From Flavobacterium sp. (GTDB lineage: Bacteria; Bacteroidota; Bacteroidia; Flavobacteriales; Flavobacteriaceae): a stretch of 64,000 bases of DNA. Of the stretch, positions 7,931 through 16,917 are shown piece after piece. The translations under genes and the position numbers were made by a program. Under the pieces are notes generated by a model. The model was not told where the DNA came from, ran no database searches, and saw nothing but the letters and a program-made list of their open reading frames with translations. The stretch spans positions 62,001 to 126,000 of the forward strand of contig JADFAM010000009.1 in the NCBI GenBank assembly GCA_015665265.1, given 5' to 3'. Within the stretch, counting starts at the first letter, position 1. The number at the start of each line of letters is the position of its first letter.

Positions 7931-9829
7931 ATGAGCGACGCTATTAAACACGAATGTGGAATTGCCTTAGTAAGATTAAAGAAACCATTACAGTTTTATA
8001 AAGATAAATACGGTTCTGCTTTTTATGGAATCAACAAAATGTATTTATTGATGGAGAAACAGCATAACAGAGGACAAGATGGTGCTGGTTTTGCTAGTGT
8101 AAAGTTTAATGTTTCACCAGGCACTAGATATATTAGTAGAGTGAGGTCTAACAAATCACAACCTATCCAAGATATATTTGCTCAAATAAATGATCGATTA
8201 AATGGAGTTTTAGAAAAAAATCAAGACAAAATTGATGATGTGTCTTGGCAAGAGGAGAATCTTCCGTATTTAGGTAATTTATTTCTAGGACATGTTCGAT
8301 ATGGAACTTTCGGTAAAAATAGTATCGAGAGTGTTCATCCTTTTCTGCGTCAAAGTAATTGGAAACACCAAAACTTAATCGTAGCTGGAAACTTCAACAT
8401 GACCAATTCTAGACAGTTATTAGAGGAATTAGTTGAGTTAGGGCAACATCCAAAAGAGTTTACCGATACAGTGACCGTTATGGAAAAAATAGGTCATTTT
8501 TTAGAGGAAGAAGTTGCTAAATTATATACAGAGGCTAAAGATAAAAGATTTAATAAAAAGGATGCTTCACCATATATAGAGGAAAACTTAGATTTAAAAA
8601 ATGTACTTAAAAGATCTTCAAAGAATTGGGACGGGGGCTATGCGATGGCTGGTTTAGTTGGTCATGGTGATGCTTTTGTATTAAGAGATCCAAATGGAAT
8701 TAGACCAACGTATTTTTATGAAGATGAGGAAGTGGTTGTAGTTGCTTCAGAAAGACCTGTAATTCAGACAGTATTTAAAGCAGATATAAAAGAGGTTAAA
8801 GAGTTAAAGAGAGGTAATGCGCTTATTATAAAAAAGAATGGTATTACCTCAATAAAAGAGGTTAACAAACCAAGAGAAAAGAAATCTTGTTCATTTGAGC
8901 GCATTTATTTTTCTAGAGGTAGTGATTCAGATATATATCAAGAACGTAAAAACTTGGGGAAATTTGTTTTCCCTCAAATATTAAAGTCTATTGATAACGA
9001 CATTTCAAATAGTGTTTTTTCATTTATACCCAATACTGCTGAAACTTCTTTTTATGGGATGACAGAGGCAGCAGAAGATGTTTTAAATGAGCAGAAAACT
9101 TCAAAAATATTATCTGGAGGAAAATCGTTATCGGCCCAAAAAGTAACAGAAATTTTATCAGAAAGGCCAAGATTTGAAAAAATAGCAATTAAAGATGCTA
9201 AATTGAGAACCTTCATTGCAGATGATAGTAGTAGAGATGATTTAGTTGCCCATGTTTACGATGTTACATACGGCGTTGTTAAACCAACTGATAACTTGGT
9301 AATTATTGATGATAGTATTGTTAGAGGGACTACTTTAAAGAAAAGTATTATTAAAATTTTGGATAGACTAAATCCTAAGAAAATTGTAGTAGTTTCATCT
9401 GCACCTCAAATTCGATATCCAGATTGTTATGGAATTGATATGGCTAGAATTGAAGATTTCATTGCTTTTAGAGCAGCCCTAGAATTGCTGAAAGAAACTA
9501 ATCAATATCATATAGTAGATACAGTATATAAAAAAGCAATTGATCAACGGGAAAAAGAAGATGCTGAAATTGTTAATTATGTTAAAGAGATCTATAGCCC
9601 ATTTACTACAGAACAAGTGTCTGAAAAAATTGCTCAAATGCTAAAAACAAAAGACATTAACGCAGAGGTAGAGGTTATCTATCAAAATGTGGAGGATCTA
9701 CACAGGGCTTGTCCAGGTAATTCTGGTGATTGGTATTTTACAGGAAATTACCCAACAGATGGTGGTCACAGAGTAGTAAATGAAGCCTTTATAAACTTTT
9801 ATGAGGGAAATAAAAAGAGGGCTTACTAA
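7931..9829 (+). CDS. Amidophosphoribosyltransferase family protein (long PurF-like)
   Basis: PurF makes 5-phosphoribosylamine from PRPP and glutamine, the first step of purine synthesis. This 632-residue protein has an Ntn-hydrolase glutaminase N-terminus (HECGIALVRL, Cys9, and later HNRGQDGAGFAS) and a phosphoribosyltransferase domain with PRPP motif VIIDDSIVRGTTLK (about 457-470). It is over 100 residues longer than typical PurF. The nucleophile candidate lies eight residues inside the start, so it needs propeptide removal to become N-terminal. Bacteroidota often carry this long form; whether it is the pathway PurF or a paralogue cannot be told from this window. Confidence 0.85.
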   Translation: MSDAIKHECGIALVRLKKPLQFYKDKYGSAFYGINKMYLLMEKQHNRGQDGAGFASVKFNVSPGTRYISRVRSNKSQPIQDIFAQINDRLNGVLEKNQDKIDDVSWQEENLPYLGNLFLGHVRYGTFGKNSIESVHPFLRQSNWKHQNLIVAGNFNMTNSRQLLEELVELGQHPKEFTDTVTVMEKIGHFLEEEVAKLYTEAKDKRFNKKDASPYIEENLDLKNVLKRSSKNWDGGYAMAGLVGHGDAFVLRDPNGIRPTYFYEDEEVVVVASERPVIQTVFKADIKEVKELKRGNALIIKKNGITSIKEVNKPREKKSCSFERIYFSRGSDSDIYQERKNLGKFVFPQILKSIDNDISNSVFSFIPNTAETSFYGMTEAAEDVLNEQKTSKILSGGKSLSAQKVTEILSERPRFEKIAIKDAKLRTFIADDSSRDDLVAHVYDVTYGVVKPTDNLVIIDDSIVRGTTLKKSIIKILDRLNPKKIVVVSSAPQIRYPDCYGIDMARIEDFIAFRAALELLKETNQYHIVDTVYKKAIDQREKEDAEIVNYVKEIYSPFTTEQVSEKIAQMLKTKDINAEVEVIYQNVEDLHRACPGNSGDWYFTGNYPTDGGHRVVNEAFINFYEGNKKRAY

Positions 9830-9834
9830 GAGTA

Positions 9835-9878
9835 TTTTATAACAAAAGGCACCCAATTGGGTGCCTTTTGTTATAAAA
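9835..9878. terminator. Bidirectional terminator, 44-base perfect palindrome
   Basis: A 44-base uninterrupted perfect inverted repeat centred on AATT, with core half AAAAGGCACCC. A/T runs on both flanks let it work in both directions. It separates the convergent PurF-like and sodA genes. Confidence 0.9.
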
Positions 9879-9893
9879 ATATTCCTTATGAAT

Positions 9894-10502
9894 TTATTTT
9901 TTAGCCTCGTATCTGCTAGCTACTTCATTCCAGTTGATTACATTAAAAAATGCATTGATATAATCTGGGCGTCTATTTTGATAATTTAGGTAATAAGCGT
10001 GTTCCCAAACATCAAGACCTAAAATAGGAGTTCCTCCGCAGGTAACACCTGGCATTAATGGATTATCCTGATTTGGAGTAGAACATACCTCTACTTTTCC
10101 TCCAGGAAGAACACATAACCATGCCCAGCCAGATCCAAACTGAGTTGCTGCCGCGTTTGAAAAAGTATCTTTAAAAGCATCAAAAGATCCAAACGCTTCC
10201 ATGATAGCATTCTTTAAATCTCCTGATAGCTCTCCTTTGTTGTCAGGGTTCATTACTGTCCAAAATAGAGAATGATTATAAAATCCTCCTCCATTATTTC
10301 TGACAGCTCCATTAGACATGTCAAGAGTATTTAAAATATCTTCAATAGATTTTCCTTCTAGGTCTGTTCCAGCAATAGCGCCATTTAATTTTGTAGTATA
10401 TCCGTTGTGATGTTTACTATGGTGTATTTCCATAGTTCTAGCATCTATGTTAGGTTCTAGTGCATCATATGCATATCCTAATTTTGGTAATTCGAAAGCC
10501 AT
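9894..10502 (-). CDS. sodA: Superoxide dismutase, Fe/Mn family (Mn-type residues)
   Basis: Converts superoxide to oxygen and hydrogen peroxide in the cytoplasm; no signal peptide is present. The 202-residue protein has the four metal ligands His27, His77 (FYNHSLFW), Asp164 and His168 (LDVWEHAYY). The glycine-rich NNGGGFYNH and the glutamine in [10 protein letters not shown] are the residues usually seen in Mn enzymes, whereas Fe enzymes place Gln in the first motif. Mn use is therefore likely, though cambialistic activity cannot be excluded. It has a strong promoter at 10541-10571 and shares a terminator with the PurF-like gene. Confidence 0.95.
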   Translation of the reverse strand: MAFELPKLGYAYDALEPNIDARTMEIHHSKHHNGYTTKLNGAIAGTDLEGKSIEDILNTLDMSNGAVRNNGGGFYNHSLFWTVMNPDNKGELSGDLKNAIMEAFGSFDAFKDTFSNAAATQFGSGWAWLCVLPGGKVEVCSTPNQDNPLMPGVTCGGTPILGLDVWEHAYYLNYQNRRPDYINAFFNVINWNEVASRYEAKK

Positions 10503-10540
10503 AATTTTGAGTTTTTAATTGATGTTGCAAAAATTTTTAA

Positions 10541-10571
10541 CAAATTTAACTATTAATAATGATGCAAACAA
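10541..10571 (-). promoter_or_regulatory. Promoter of sodA
   Basis: On the minus strand a TTG is followed after 20 bases by TAAATTTG, a full match to the TTG-N17-23-TAnnTTTG consensus. The predicted leader is about 30 bases. Confidence 0.65.
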
Positions 10572-10612
10572 GAAGTTAACTTTGTGAAAACTTATAGGAG
10601 TATAAAGAAAGA

Positions 10613-11626
10613 TTATTTAGCGGATCTCATAAACTCCTCTACTTTAATGACCATATTTTTACTTCCACAAATAAAAGGCACACGTTGGTGAAGTTCTGAG
10701 GGCTCAATATCCATAATTCTACTAAAACCATCACTAGCCATTCCATTAGCTTGTTCAGCTAAAAAGGCCATTGGATTACATTCATATAATAATCGAAGTT
10801 TTCCATTAGAGTTATTTGAACTTTTGGGATACATATAAATTCCTCCCTTAATCATATTTCTGTGAAAATCTGAAACTAAAGATCCTATATACCTACTTGT
10901 GTAGGGTCTGTTATCTTCCTCTTTTTCCTCTTGACAATATTTTATGTAGTTTTTAATTCCTTGTGGGAAGTGAATATAATTTCCTTCATTAACCGAGTAA
11001 ATGGTTCCATTTTCAGGAAACTTTATATCTGGATGTGATAAATAGTAACTTCCAATTGCAGGATTTAATGTAAATCCGTTAACACCATCTCCTGTTGTAT
11101 ATACAAGCATTGTAGAGGTTCCATATACAATATAACCGGCTGCTACTTGTTGGTTTCCTTTTTGTAAAAAATCTTTTAATTGAACAGGAGTTCCAACTGG
11201 AGTAACACGTCTGTATATTGAAAAAATTGTTCCTACAGACACATTAACATCAATGTTAGAGGAACCGTCTAGTGGGTCTATTAAAACAATATATTTATTT
11301 TGATGATTTTCATCTTGACTGTTTATAGTAATAAAATCATCTTCCTCTTCACTAGCAATTCCACAAACAATATTTCTATTTGTAAGTGTTTGTATAAATT
11401 TTTCATTGGCGTAAATATCAAGTTTTTGTTGATCTTCTCCCTGAATATTAGTATCACCTGCTGCTCCTATAATATCAACTAAGCCTGCTTTATTTACTTC
11501 GTGGTTTACAACTTTAGCTGCCAGGCGTATAGAATTTATTAATCTAGAGAGTTCCCCCGAAGTATATTTAAATGAAGATTGATTTTCAATAATAAATTCG
11601 CCAAGGGTTTGGTTTTTAGTAGCCAT
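10613..11626 (-). CDS. fbp: Fructose-1,6-bisphosphatase class I
   Basis: Removes the 1-phosphate of fructose-1,6-bisphosphate in gluconeogenesis. The 337-residue sequence has [28 protein letters not shown], the metal-binding [22 protein letters not shown], and the C-terminal substrate region [30 protein letters not shown]. All are class I signatures. It lies upstream of sodA in the same direction but 110 bases away. With the aldolase at 28231 it covers two gluconeogenic steps. Confidence 0.97.
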   Translation of the reverse strand: MATKNQTLGEFIIENQSSFKYTSGELSRLINSIRLAAKVVNHEVNKAGLVDIIGAAGDTNIQGEDQQKLDIYANEKFIQTLTNRNIVCGIASEEEDDFITINSQDENHQNKYIVLIDPLDGSSNIDVNVSVGTIFSIYRRVTPVGTPVQLKDFLQKGNQQVAAGYIVYGTSTMLVYTTGDGVNGFTLNPAIGSYYLSHPDIKFPENGTIYSVNEGNYIHFPQGIKNYIKYCQEEKEEDNRPYTSRYIGSLVSDFHRNMIKGGIYMYPKSSNNSNGKLRLLYECNPMAFLAEQANGMASDGFSRIMDIEPSELHQRVPFICGSKNMVIKVEEFMRSAK

Positions 11627-11647
11627 TTAAGTCAATTTTTTATTATG

Positions 11648-11677
11648 CAAAGATGCTGATTTTTTAGATAACTACAA
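11648..11677 (-). promoter_or_regulatory. Probable promoter of fbp
   Basis: On the minus strand TTG is followed after 19 bases by CATCTTTG, one mismatch from TAnnTTTG, about 22 bases before the fbp start. Confidence 0.4.
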
Positions 11678-11732
11678 CGATTTCGTAACTGATTTTAAAG
11701 ACTAAATTAATTCAGCTGATTTTAAAAAAAAC

Positions 11733-11740
11733 TATATTTG
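11733..11740 (+). promoter_or_regulatory. -7 box of the GNAT gene
   Basis: TATATTTG, an exact TAnnTTTG match, lies 16 bases before the ATG at 11757. The implied leader is about 10 bases. No clear -33 element is seen. Confidence 0.5.
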
Positions 11741-11756
11741 AAAAAAATTATACAAA

Positions 11757-12236
11757 ATGAATTTTACGGTAAGATTAGCCCAAAGGATAGATATGGAATC
11801 AGTGCTAAATTTAATTACAGAGCTCGCTGTTTTTGAAAAAGAACCACATGCAGTAGACATTACCGTTGATGACTTAATTAGAGATGGTTTTTCTGAACCT
11901 CCAAAGTTTAGGGTATTTGTTGCAGAACAAGAGAATACCATTATTGGGATAGCACTTTTTTATGAACGATTTTCAACTTGGAAAGGGAGAACATTACACC
12001 TAGAAGACCTAATTGTTACAAAAAGTAAACAAAGAATAGGTGCAGGGAAAGCTCTTTACACTGCAGTTCTAAAGTATGCTTATGATCATCATTTTAATAG
12101 AGTTGCTTGGGAGGTAATAGACTGGAATAAAAATGCTATTGATTTTTATAAAAGTACAGGAGCTACTTATTTAAATGATTGGTCTGTGGTTCAAATGAAT
12201 AAAGAAAATTTAGAAAAATTTATTCAAGATAATTAA
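11757..12236 (+). CDS. GNAT family N-acetyltransferase
   Basis: A 159-residue single-domain GNAT acyl-CoA transferase. The acetyl-CoA binding region is LIVTKSKQRIGAGKALYTAVLKYA, followed by RVAWEVIDWNKNAIDFYKSTGATYLNDWSVV, closely resembling diamine/spermidine acetyltransferase-like members. The substrate is unknown from sequence. It ends one base before the aspartate kinase start (TAACATG), so the two are translationally close and surely one operon. Confidence 0.9.
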   Translation: MNFTVRLAQRIDMESVLNLITELAVFEKEPHAVDITVDDLIRDGFSEPPKFRVFVAEQENTIIGIALFYERFSTWKGRTLHLEDLIVTKSKQRIGAGKALYTAVLKYAYDHHFNRVAWEVIDWNKNAIDFYKSTGATYLNDWSVVQMNKENLEKFIQDN

Positions 12237-12237
12237 C

Positions 12238-13497
12238 ATGAAGGTTTTTAAATTTGGTGGAGCTTCCATAAAAAATGCAAATGCAATTAAAAACGTAGCT
12301 AAAATTCTTAATTCTCAAGATGTAAGTAATTGTTTATTGGTTATTTCTGCTATGGGCAAAATGACCAATGCCTTTGAAAAAATTACTGATGCATATTTTA
12401 ACAATGATCAAGAAAAACTAACAGAATCTATAGATTTTACCTCTAATTTCCATTTTAAAATCATCAATAATCTTTTTGCAGAAAATCATTTAATACACCA
12501 AAAAATCACTGTTTTATTTGGACAATTAGTGTGTTTTTTAACCCAAAACAAATCAAGAAATTATGATTATTTATACGATCAAATAGTTTCTTATGGTGAA
12601 CTGTTGTCTACAACAATTGTTAGTGATTATTTAAATGAAATAAAAATTTATAATAATTGGGTAGATGTTAGAGAAATTATAATAACTGATACTATTTTTA
12701 GAGATGCTACAGTTAACTGGCAAGAAACAGAAAAACGAATTAAGACGAATATAGATTTTTCAAAATTAACAATAGTTCAAGGATTTATAGGAGGTGATTT
12801 AAATGGAAATACAACTACTTTAGGAAGAGAAGGTTCTGATTTTACGGCAGGAATTTTTGCCTATTGCACAGATGCTGAAAGCCTCACTATATGGAAAGAT
12901 GTTTTAGGAGTATTAAATGCTGATCCTAGAGAATTTAAAGAGGTTCAATTACTGGAGCATATTTCATACGAAGAAACTATAGAAATGGCTTTTTATGGAG
13001 CTTCAGTAATTCATCCAAAAACTATAAAACCAATTCAAAACAAAAAAATACCCCTGATTGTAAGATCTTTTAAGAATCTTAATTCTCCAGGAACTAAAGT
13101 TTGTGAGGGAGTTACACTAGAGCCTACCATTCCATGTTTTATAGTTAAAAAAAATCAAGTATTAGTTTCAATTTCCTCATTAGATTTTTCATTTATAGTG
13201 GAGGAAAATATCAGTGATATTTTTAAGCTTTTCCACAAATACCAACTAAAAGTAAATTTAATACAAAATTCCGCTATTAGTTTCTCAGTGTGTGTTGATA
13301 ACAATCTTAATCACTTTGATCTATTTTACAATGAAATAAAAAACATGTACAAAGTATCTTTTATTAAAAATGTTGATTTATTCACTGTCAGACATTTTAC
13401 AGAAAACTCACTTGAAGGAATTTACAAATTAGGAACTTCTTTAGTATCTCAAATCAATAAAAATACTGCTCAAATAATAATTCAAAAAAATAATTGA
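12238..13497 (+). CDS. Aspartate kinase, monofunctional
   Basis: Phosphorylates aspartate, the entry step to lysine, threonine and methionine. The 419 residues begin with the amino-acid kinase motif KVFKFGGASIKNANAIKNVA and contain GREGSDFTAGIFAY and KDVLGVLNADPREF of the aspartokinase catalytic domain (about 1-285). Residues about 300-410 are a divergent regulatory region in place of a clear ACT pair. There is no homoserine dehydrogenase domain. It is co-transcribed with the GNAT gene; the OlsF-like gene downstream has its own promoter inside the 50-base gap. Confidence 0.92.
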   Translation: MKVFKFGGASIKNANAIKNVAKILNSQDVSNCLLVISAMGKMTNAFEKITDAYFNNDQEKLTESIDFTSNFHFKIINNLFAENHLIHQKITVLFGQLVCFLTQNKSRNYDYLYDQIVSYGELLSTTIVSDYLNEIKIYNNWVDVREIIITDTIFRDATVNWQETEKRIKTNIDFSKLTIVQGFIGGDLNGNTTTLGREGSDFTAGIFAYCTDAESLTIWKDVLGVLNADPREFKEVQLLEHISYEETIEMAFYGASVIHPKTIKPIQNKKIPLIVRSFKNLNSPGTKVCEGVTLEPTIPCFIVKKNQVLVSISSLDFSFIVEENISDIFKLFHKYQLKVNLIQNSAISFSVCVDNNLNHFDLFYNEIKNMYKVSFIKNVDLFTVRHFTENSLEGIYKLGTSLVSQINKNTAQIIIQKNN

Positions 13498-13498
13498 G

Positions 13499-13526
13499 TT
13501 GATTTTTGTTTTTTTGGTTATGTTTG
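13499..13526 (+). promoter_or_regulatory. Promoter of the OlsF-like gene
   Basis: TTG at 13499-13501, 17 bases, then TATGTTTG at 13519-13526, matching the consensus. It supports the ATG at 13548 as the start, since the longer ORF would begin within the promoter at a TTG codon. Confidence 0.6.
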
Positions 13527-13547
13527 TGTTTAGTTGAAGTTTTATCT

Positions 13548-15356
13548 ATGGAGTTAGTAACATCAAAAGAAATTGCCAAAGTAATAGGGACTGATAAATT
13601 TGGTTTTATTGGTACTTTTATTGGTTGGATTTTACTGAGATTACTTAGAATATCTGAAGTCAACAAAATATATCAAAAGCACAAAGACAAAAAAGATCTC
13701 CTTTTTTTAAATGGAATTCTAGATGAATTTCAAATAGAGTTTGAGATTCCAGATGAAGACTTAAAAAGAATACCAAAAAATGGCTCTTTTATTACAGTTT
13801 CAAATCATCCTTTAGGAGGAATTGATGGAATTCTTTTATTGAAATTATTAATTGAACACAGACCAGACTACAAAATAATTGCAAATTTTTTATTACACAG
13901 AATTCAACCACTGAAACCCTATGTAATGCCAGTAAATCCTTTTGAGAATCATAAGGATGCCAAATCTAGTTTACTGGGGTTAAAAAACTCACTTCATCAC
14001 TTAAAGAACGGTTGTCCTCTAGGGATTTTCCCAGCAGGAGAAGTATCTACATACAGGGATGGAAAGTTAATGGTTGATAAGCCTTGGGAATTAGGAGCTG
14101 TTAAGTTGATAAAAAAAGCTGAAGTGCCAGTTATTCCAATATATTTCCATGCAAAAAACAGTAAGTTATTTTATGTTTTATCAAAAATTAGCGATACGTT
14201 TAGAACTGCTAAATTACCTTCAGAGTTATTATCTCAAAAAAATAGAGTTATCAAGGTTAGAATAGGTAAACCCATATCTGTTAAAGATCAATTGGAGTAT
14301 AAAGACATATATTCTTTTTACGAATACTTAAGAAAGAAAACATATATGTTGGCAAACCCTTTTGTTAAAAATCCACAAAACATTCTTTCAACTCAAAATT
14401 TAAAAATCACAATACCTCCCAAAAAAATAACTTCTCAAAAAAGCACTTATGGCTTTATCAAAGAAGTTACTTTATTAAGAAAAAAAGGTAAAAGACTTTT
14501 AGAAAGCAAAAACTATGAAGTGTTTTTTGCATCAGCAAAGGAAATACCAAATCTGTTACATGAAATAGGTAGACTTAGAGAAATTACTTTTAGAGATATT
14601 GGAGAAGGAACAAATAAGTCAATAGATATAGATAAATTTGATAAGTATTACCATCATTTATTCCTTTGGGATAGACAATCCAAGGCTTTGGTTGGGGCCT
14701 ATAGAATGGGGCTTGGAAAAGATATTTATAAAAAATATGGAATTTCTGGTTTTTATATTCAAACCTTGTTTCGTTTAGAGCCAGAATTACATGGCATGAT
14801 GGAACGCACAATAGAAATGGGTAGAGCTTTTATTATAAAAGAATATCAACAAAAGCCGATGCCACTTTTCTTACTATGGAAAGGTATTGTACACATAACC
14901 CTCAGGTATCCTGAGTATAAGTATTTGATGGGTGGTGTTAGTATTAGTAATCAATTTTCTGATTTTTCAAAATCATTAATGATAGAATTCATGAAATCTC
15001 ATTACTATGATCCATACATAGCTCAGTATATTCAACCTAAAAAAGAATTTAAAGTTAAATTAAAAGATGCAGATAAAGATTTTGTTTTTGATGCAGCTAA
15101 AGCAGATATGCAAAAATTTGACAAAGTAATAGATGAAATAGAACCTGGAGCTCTTAGAATTCCCGTACTGATAAAAAAATATGTGAAACAAAATGCGAGA
15201 TTGGTTGCTTTTAATGTAGATCCAAAATTCAATAATGCTGTTGATGGGCTTATGTACATTAAAGTTTCAGACATTCCAGAAAGTACAGTTAATCCAGTTA
15301 TGGAAGAATTTCAGGCAGAATTGGAAAGAAAAGTAACTGAAGAAAATGAAAAGTAG
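13548..15356 (+). CDS. olsF: Bifunctional aminolipid acyltransferase, OlsF-like
   Basis: OlsF-type proteins make ornithine or related amino-acid lipids in two acylations. The start at 13548 is chosen over the TTG of the ORF track. The 602-residue product has a PlsC-like O-acyltransferase domain (about 60-280: SNHPLGGIDGI, then FPAGEVSTYRDG). A C-terminal OlsB/hemolysin-like N-acyltransferase domain follows (about 320-530: LREITFRDIGEGTNKSID, KALVGAYRMGLG, EMGRAFI, LMGGVSISNQFSDFSKSLM). The fused order matches OlsF known from Serratia and Flavobacterium. The amino acid acylated (ornithine, glycine or another) cannot be read here. Confidence 0.85.
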   Translation: MELVTSKEIAKVIGTDKFGFIGTFIGWILLRLLRISEVNKIYQKHKDKKDLLFLNGILDEFQIEFEIPDEDLKRIPKNGSFITVSNHPLGGIDGILLLKLLIEHRPDYKIIANFLLHRIQPLKPYVMPVNPFENHKDAKSSLLGLKNSLHHLKNGCPLGIFPAGEVSTYRDGKLMVDKPWELGAVKLIKKAEVPVIPIYFHAKNSKLFYVLSKISDTFRTAKLPSELLSQKNRVIKVRIGKPISVKDQLEYKDIYSFYEYLRKKTYMLANPFVKNPQNILSTQNLKITIPPKKITSQKSTYGFIKEVTLLRKKGKRLLESKNYEVFFASAKEIPNLLHEIGRLREITFRDIGEGTNKSIDIDKFDKYYHHLFLWDRQSKALVGAYRMGLGKDIYKKYGISGFYIQTLFRLEPELHGMMERTIEMGRAFIIKEYQQKPMPLFLLWKGIVHITLRYPEYKYLMGGVSISNQFSDFSKSLMIEFMKSHYYDPYIAQYIQPKKEFKVKLKDADKDFVFDAAKADMQKFDKVIDEIEPGALRIPVLIKKYVKQNARLVAFNVDPKFNNAVDGLMYIKVSDIPESTVNPVMEEFQAELERKVTEENEK

Positions 15357-15408
15357 CTAGCCATTATTCACTTCAATAAGAGACAGTTGAAATTCAAGTA
15401 TTTAAACA

Positions 15409-15439
15409 TTGTAAGAATTAAGAAAAAGATGTAGTTTTG
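15409..15439 (+). promoter_or_regulatory. Promoter of tig
   Basis: TTG at 15409-15411, 20 bases, then TAGTTTTG at 15432-15439. The predicted leader is about 25 bases. Confidence 0.65.
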
Positions 15440-15469
15440 CACTCAATTTTTTAAGAAGAATACACATAA

Positions 15470-16792
15470 ATGGATATTACAAGAGAGAATACTGACGCAT
15501 TAAATGCAGTTGTGAAAGTAGATATAATCGCAGACGATTATCAGCCAAAAGTTGATAAGATTTTAGTTGATTATAGAAAAAAAGCAGATATTCCTGGTTT
15601 TAGAAAAGGTCATGTGCCTATGGGAATGATAAAAAAGCAGTACGAAAAATCAGTAATGATTGATGAAGTAAATAAGCTTTTACAAGATTCTTTAAACAAA
15701 TATCTTACTGAAGAAAAAATAGAAATTTTAGGAAATCCTATTCCTAGAAGTCAAGAAAACTTTACTTGGGATACCAAGAATTTTTCTTTTGAGTTTGAGC
15801 TAGGTTTAGTTCCTCAGTTCGAAGTTAATTTAACTTCAAAGAAGAAAATAACTCAATACGTTATTAATGCAGATGACTCTCTAATAGATAAAGAAGTAGA
15901 AAATCTACAATCACGTTATGGGAAAATGTCTGCTGTAGACATCATCAATGAAAATACAAATGTTACAGGAACTTTTGTTAATGAAGAAAAAGAGATTGAG
16001 AATAAGTCTACCATTAATCTTTCTGACATAAAAGGAAAAACAAATTTAAAAAAGTTTGTAGGTTCTAAAGTGGGTGATGTTATTGAGTTAAAAACTAAAA
16101 GCTTGTTTTCTGATGATTCTAAACTAATGGGAGCTCTTGGTCTTTCAAATGAAGAAGTAGAAGGCCTGAATATAAAGGTTTTATTTACAATTGAGGAAAC
16201 TACTGAAATCGAATTAGCTGACTTAGATCAAGAGTTATTTGATAAATTATTTACTGACGGAAGTGTAAAATCAGTAACTGAGTTAAGAAATAAGATTAAA
16301 GAGGATGCAGAAAAACAATTTTTACAACAAGCAGATCAACAATTATTAAATTCAGTTACAGAATTTTTAATTGATAACACAAGTTTTGACTTACCTTCAG
16401 AATTTTTACAAAAGTGGTTAGCTACTGCAGGAGAAAAACAATTAACACCTGAAGAAGCGGCTGAAGAATATAATAAATCAGAAAAAGGGTTACGTTATCA
16501 ACTAATTCAAGAGAAAATATTAAAAGAAAATGATATTAAATTGGATTACGAGGAATTAAAAGAGTATGCTAAAGGATTTATAAGAACTCAAATGGCACAA
16601 TTTGGGAATATGAATCCAGAAGATGCTGAACTAGATGATATTGCCAATAGAATTCTTGGTAATCAAGAAGAGGCAAAAAAACTTCAAGATCAATTGATGA
16701 GCCAAAAGTTAATGACCTTTTATAAAGAGAAAATGACTTTTAAAACAAAAAAAGTTACTTATGAAGGCTTCGTAAAAGAAGTCTATAAATAA
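15470..16792 (+). CDS. tig: Trigger factor
   Basis: Ribosome-bound chaperone that receives nascent chains. The N-terminal ribosome-binding loop is recognisable (KKADIPGFRKGHVPMGMIKKQY, about 33-54). Residues about 150-250 replace the FKBP-type prolyl isomerase domain with a degenerate segment (VTGTFVNEEKEIENKSTINLSDIKG) lacking the usual aromatic active-site pattern. The long helical C-terminal domain follows. At 440 residues it has normal length. The gene is followed by its own terminator and then clpP, the classic tig-clpP-clpX order. Confidence 0.95.
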   Translation: MDITRENTDALNAVVKVDIIADDYQPKVDKILVDYRKKADIPGFRKGHVPMGMIKKQYEKSVMIDEVNKLLQDSLNKYLTEEKIEILGNPIPRSQENFTWDTKNFSFEFELGLVPQFEVNLTSKKKITQYVINADDSLIDKEVENLQSRYGKMSAVDIINENTNVTGTFVNEEKEIENKSTINLSDIKGKTNLKKFVGSKVGDVIELKTKSLFSDDSKLMGALGLSNEEVEGLNIKVLFTIEETTEIELADLDQELFDKLFTDGSVKSVTELRNKIKEDAEKQFLQQADQQLLNSVTEFLIDNTSFDLPSEFLQKWLATAGEKQLTPEEAAEEYNKSEKGLRYQLIQEKILKENDIKLDYEELKEYAKGFIRTQMAQFGNMNPEDAELDDIANRILGNQEEAKKLQDQLMSQKLMTFYKEKMTFKTKKVTYEGFVKEVYK

Positions 16793-16810
16793 CAGTCAAT
16801 CCACAAATAA

Positions 16811-16845
16811 AAAACTTCTCTTTAATTTAAGAGAAGTTTTTTTTT
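16811..16845 (+). terminator. Intrinsic terminator after tig
   Basis: A 12-base-pair perfect stem (AAAACTTCTCTT and its complement), six-base loop, then nine T residues. Confidence 0.9.
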
Positions 16846-16882
16846 GCTTCCTGCAGGCTTAAAATTATTCACTAATAGTTAC

Positions 16883-16890
16883 TATATTTA
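16883..16890 (+). promoter_or_regulatory. Possible -7 box of clpP
   Basis: TATATTTA matches seven of eight positions of TAnnTTTG, 27 bases before the clpP ATG and downstream of the tig terminator. Confidence 0.3.
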
Positions 16891-16917
16891 CAAGTATAAT
16901 TTTTTAAAAATAAATCA

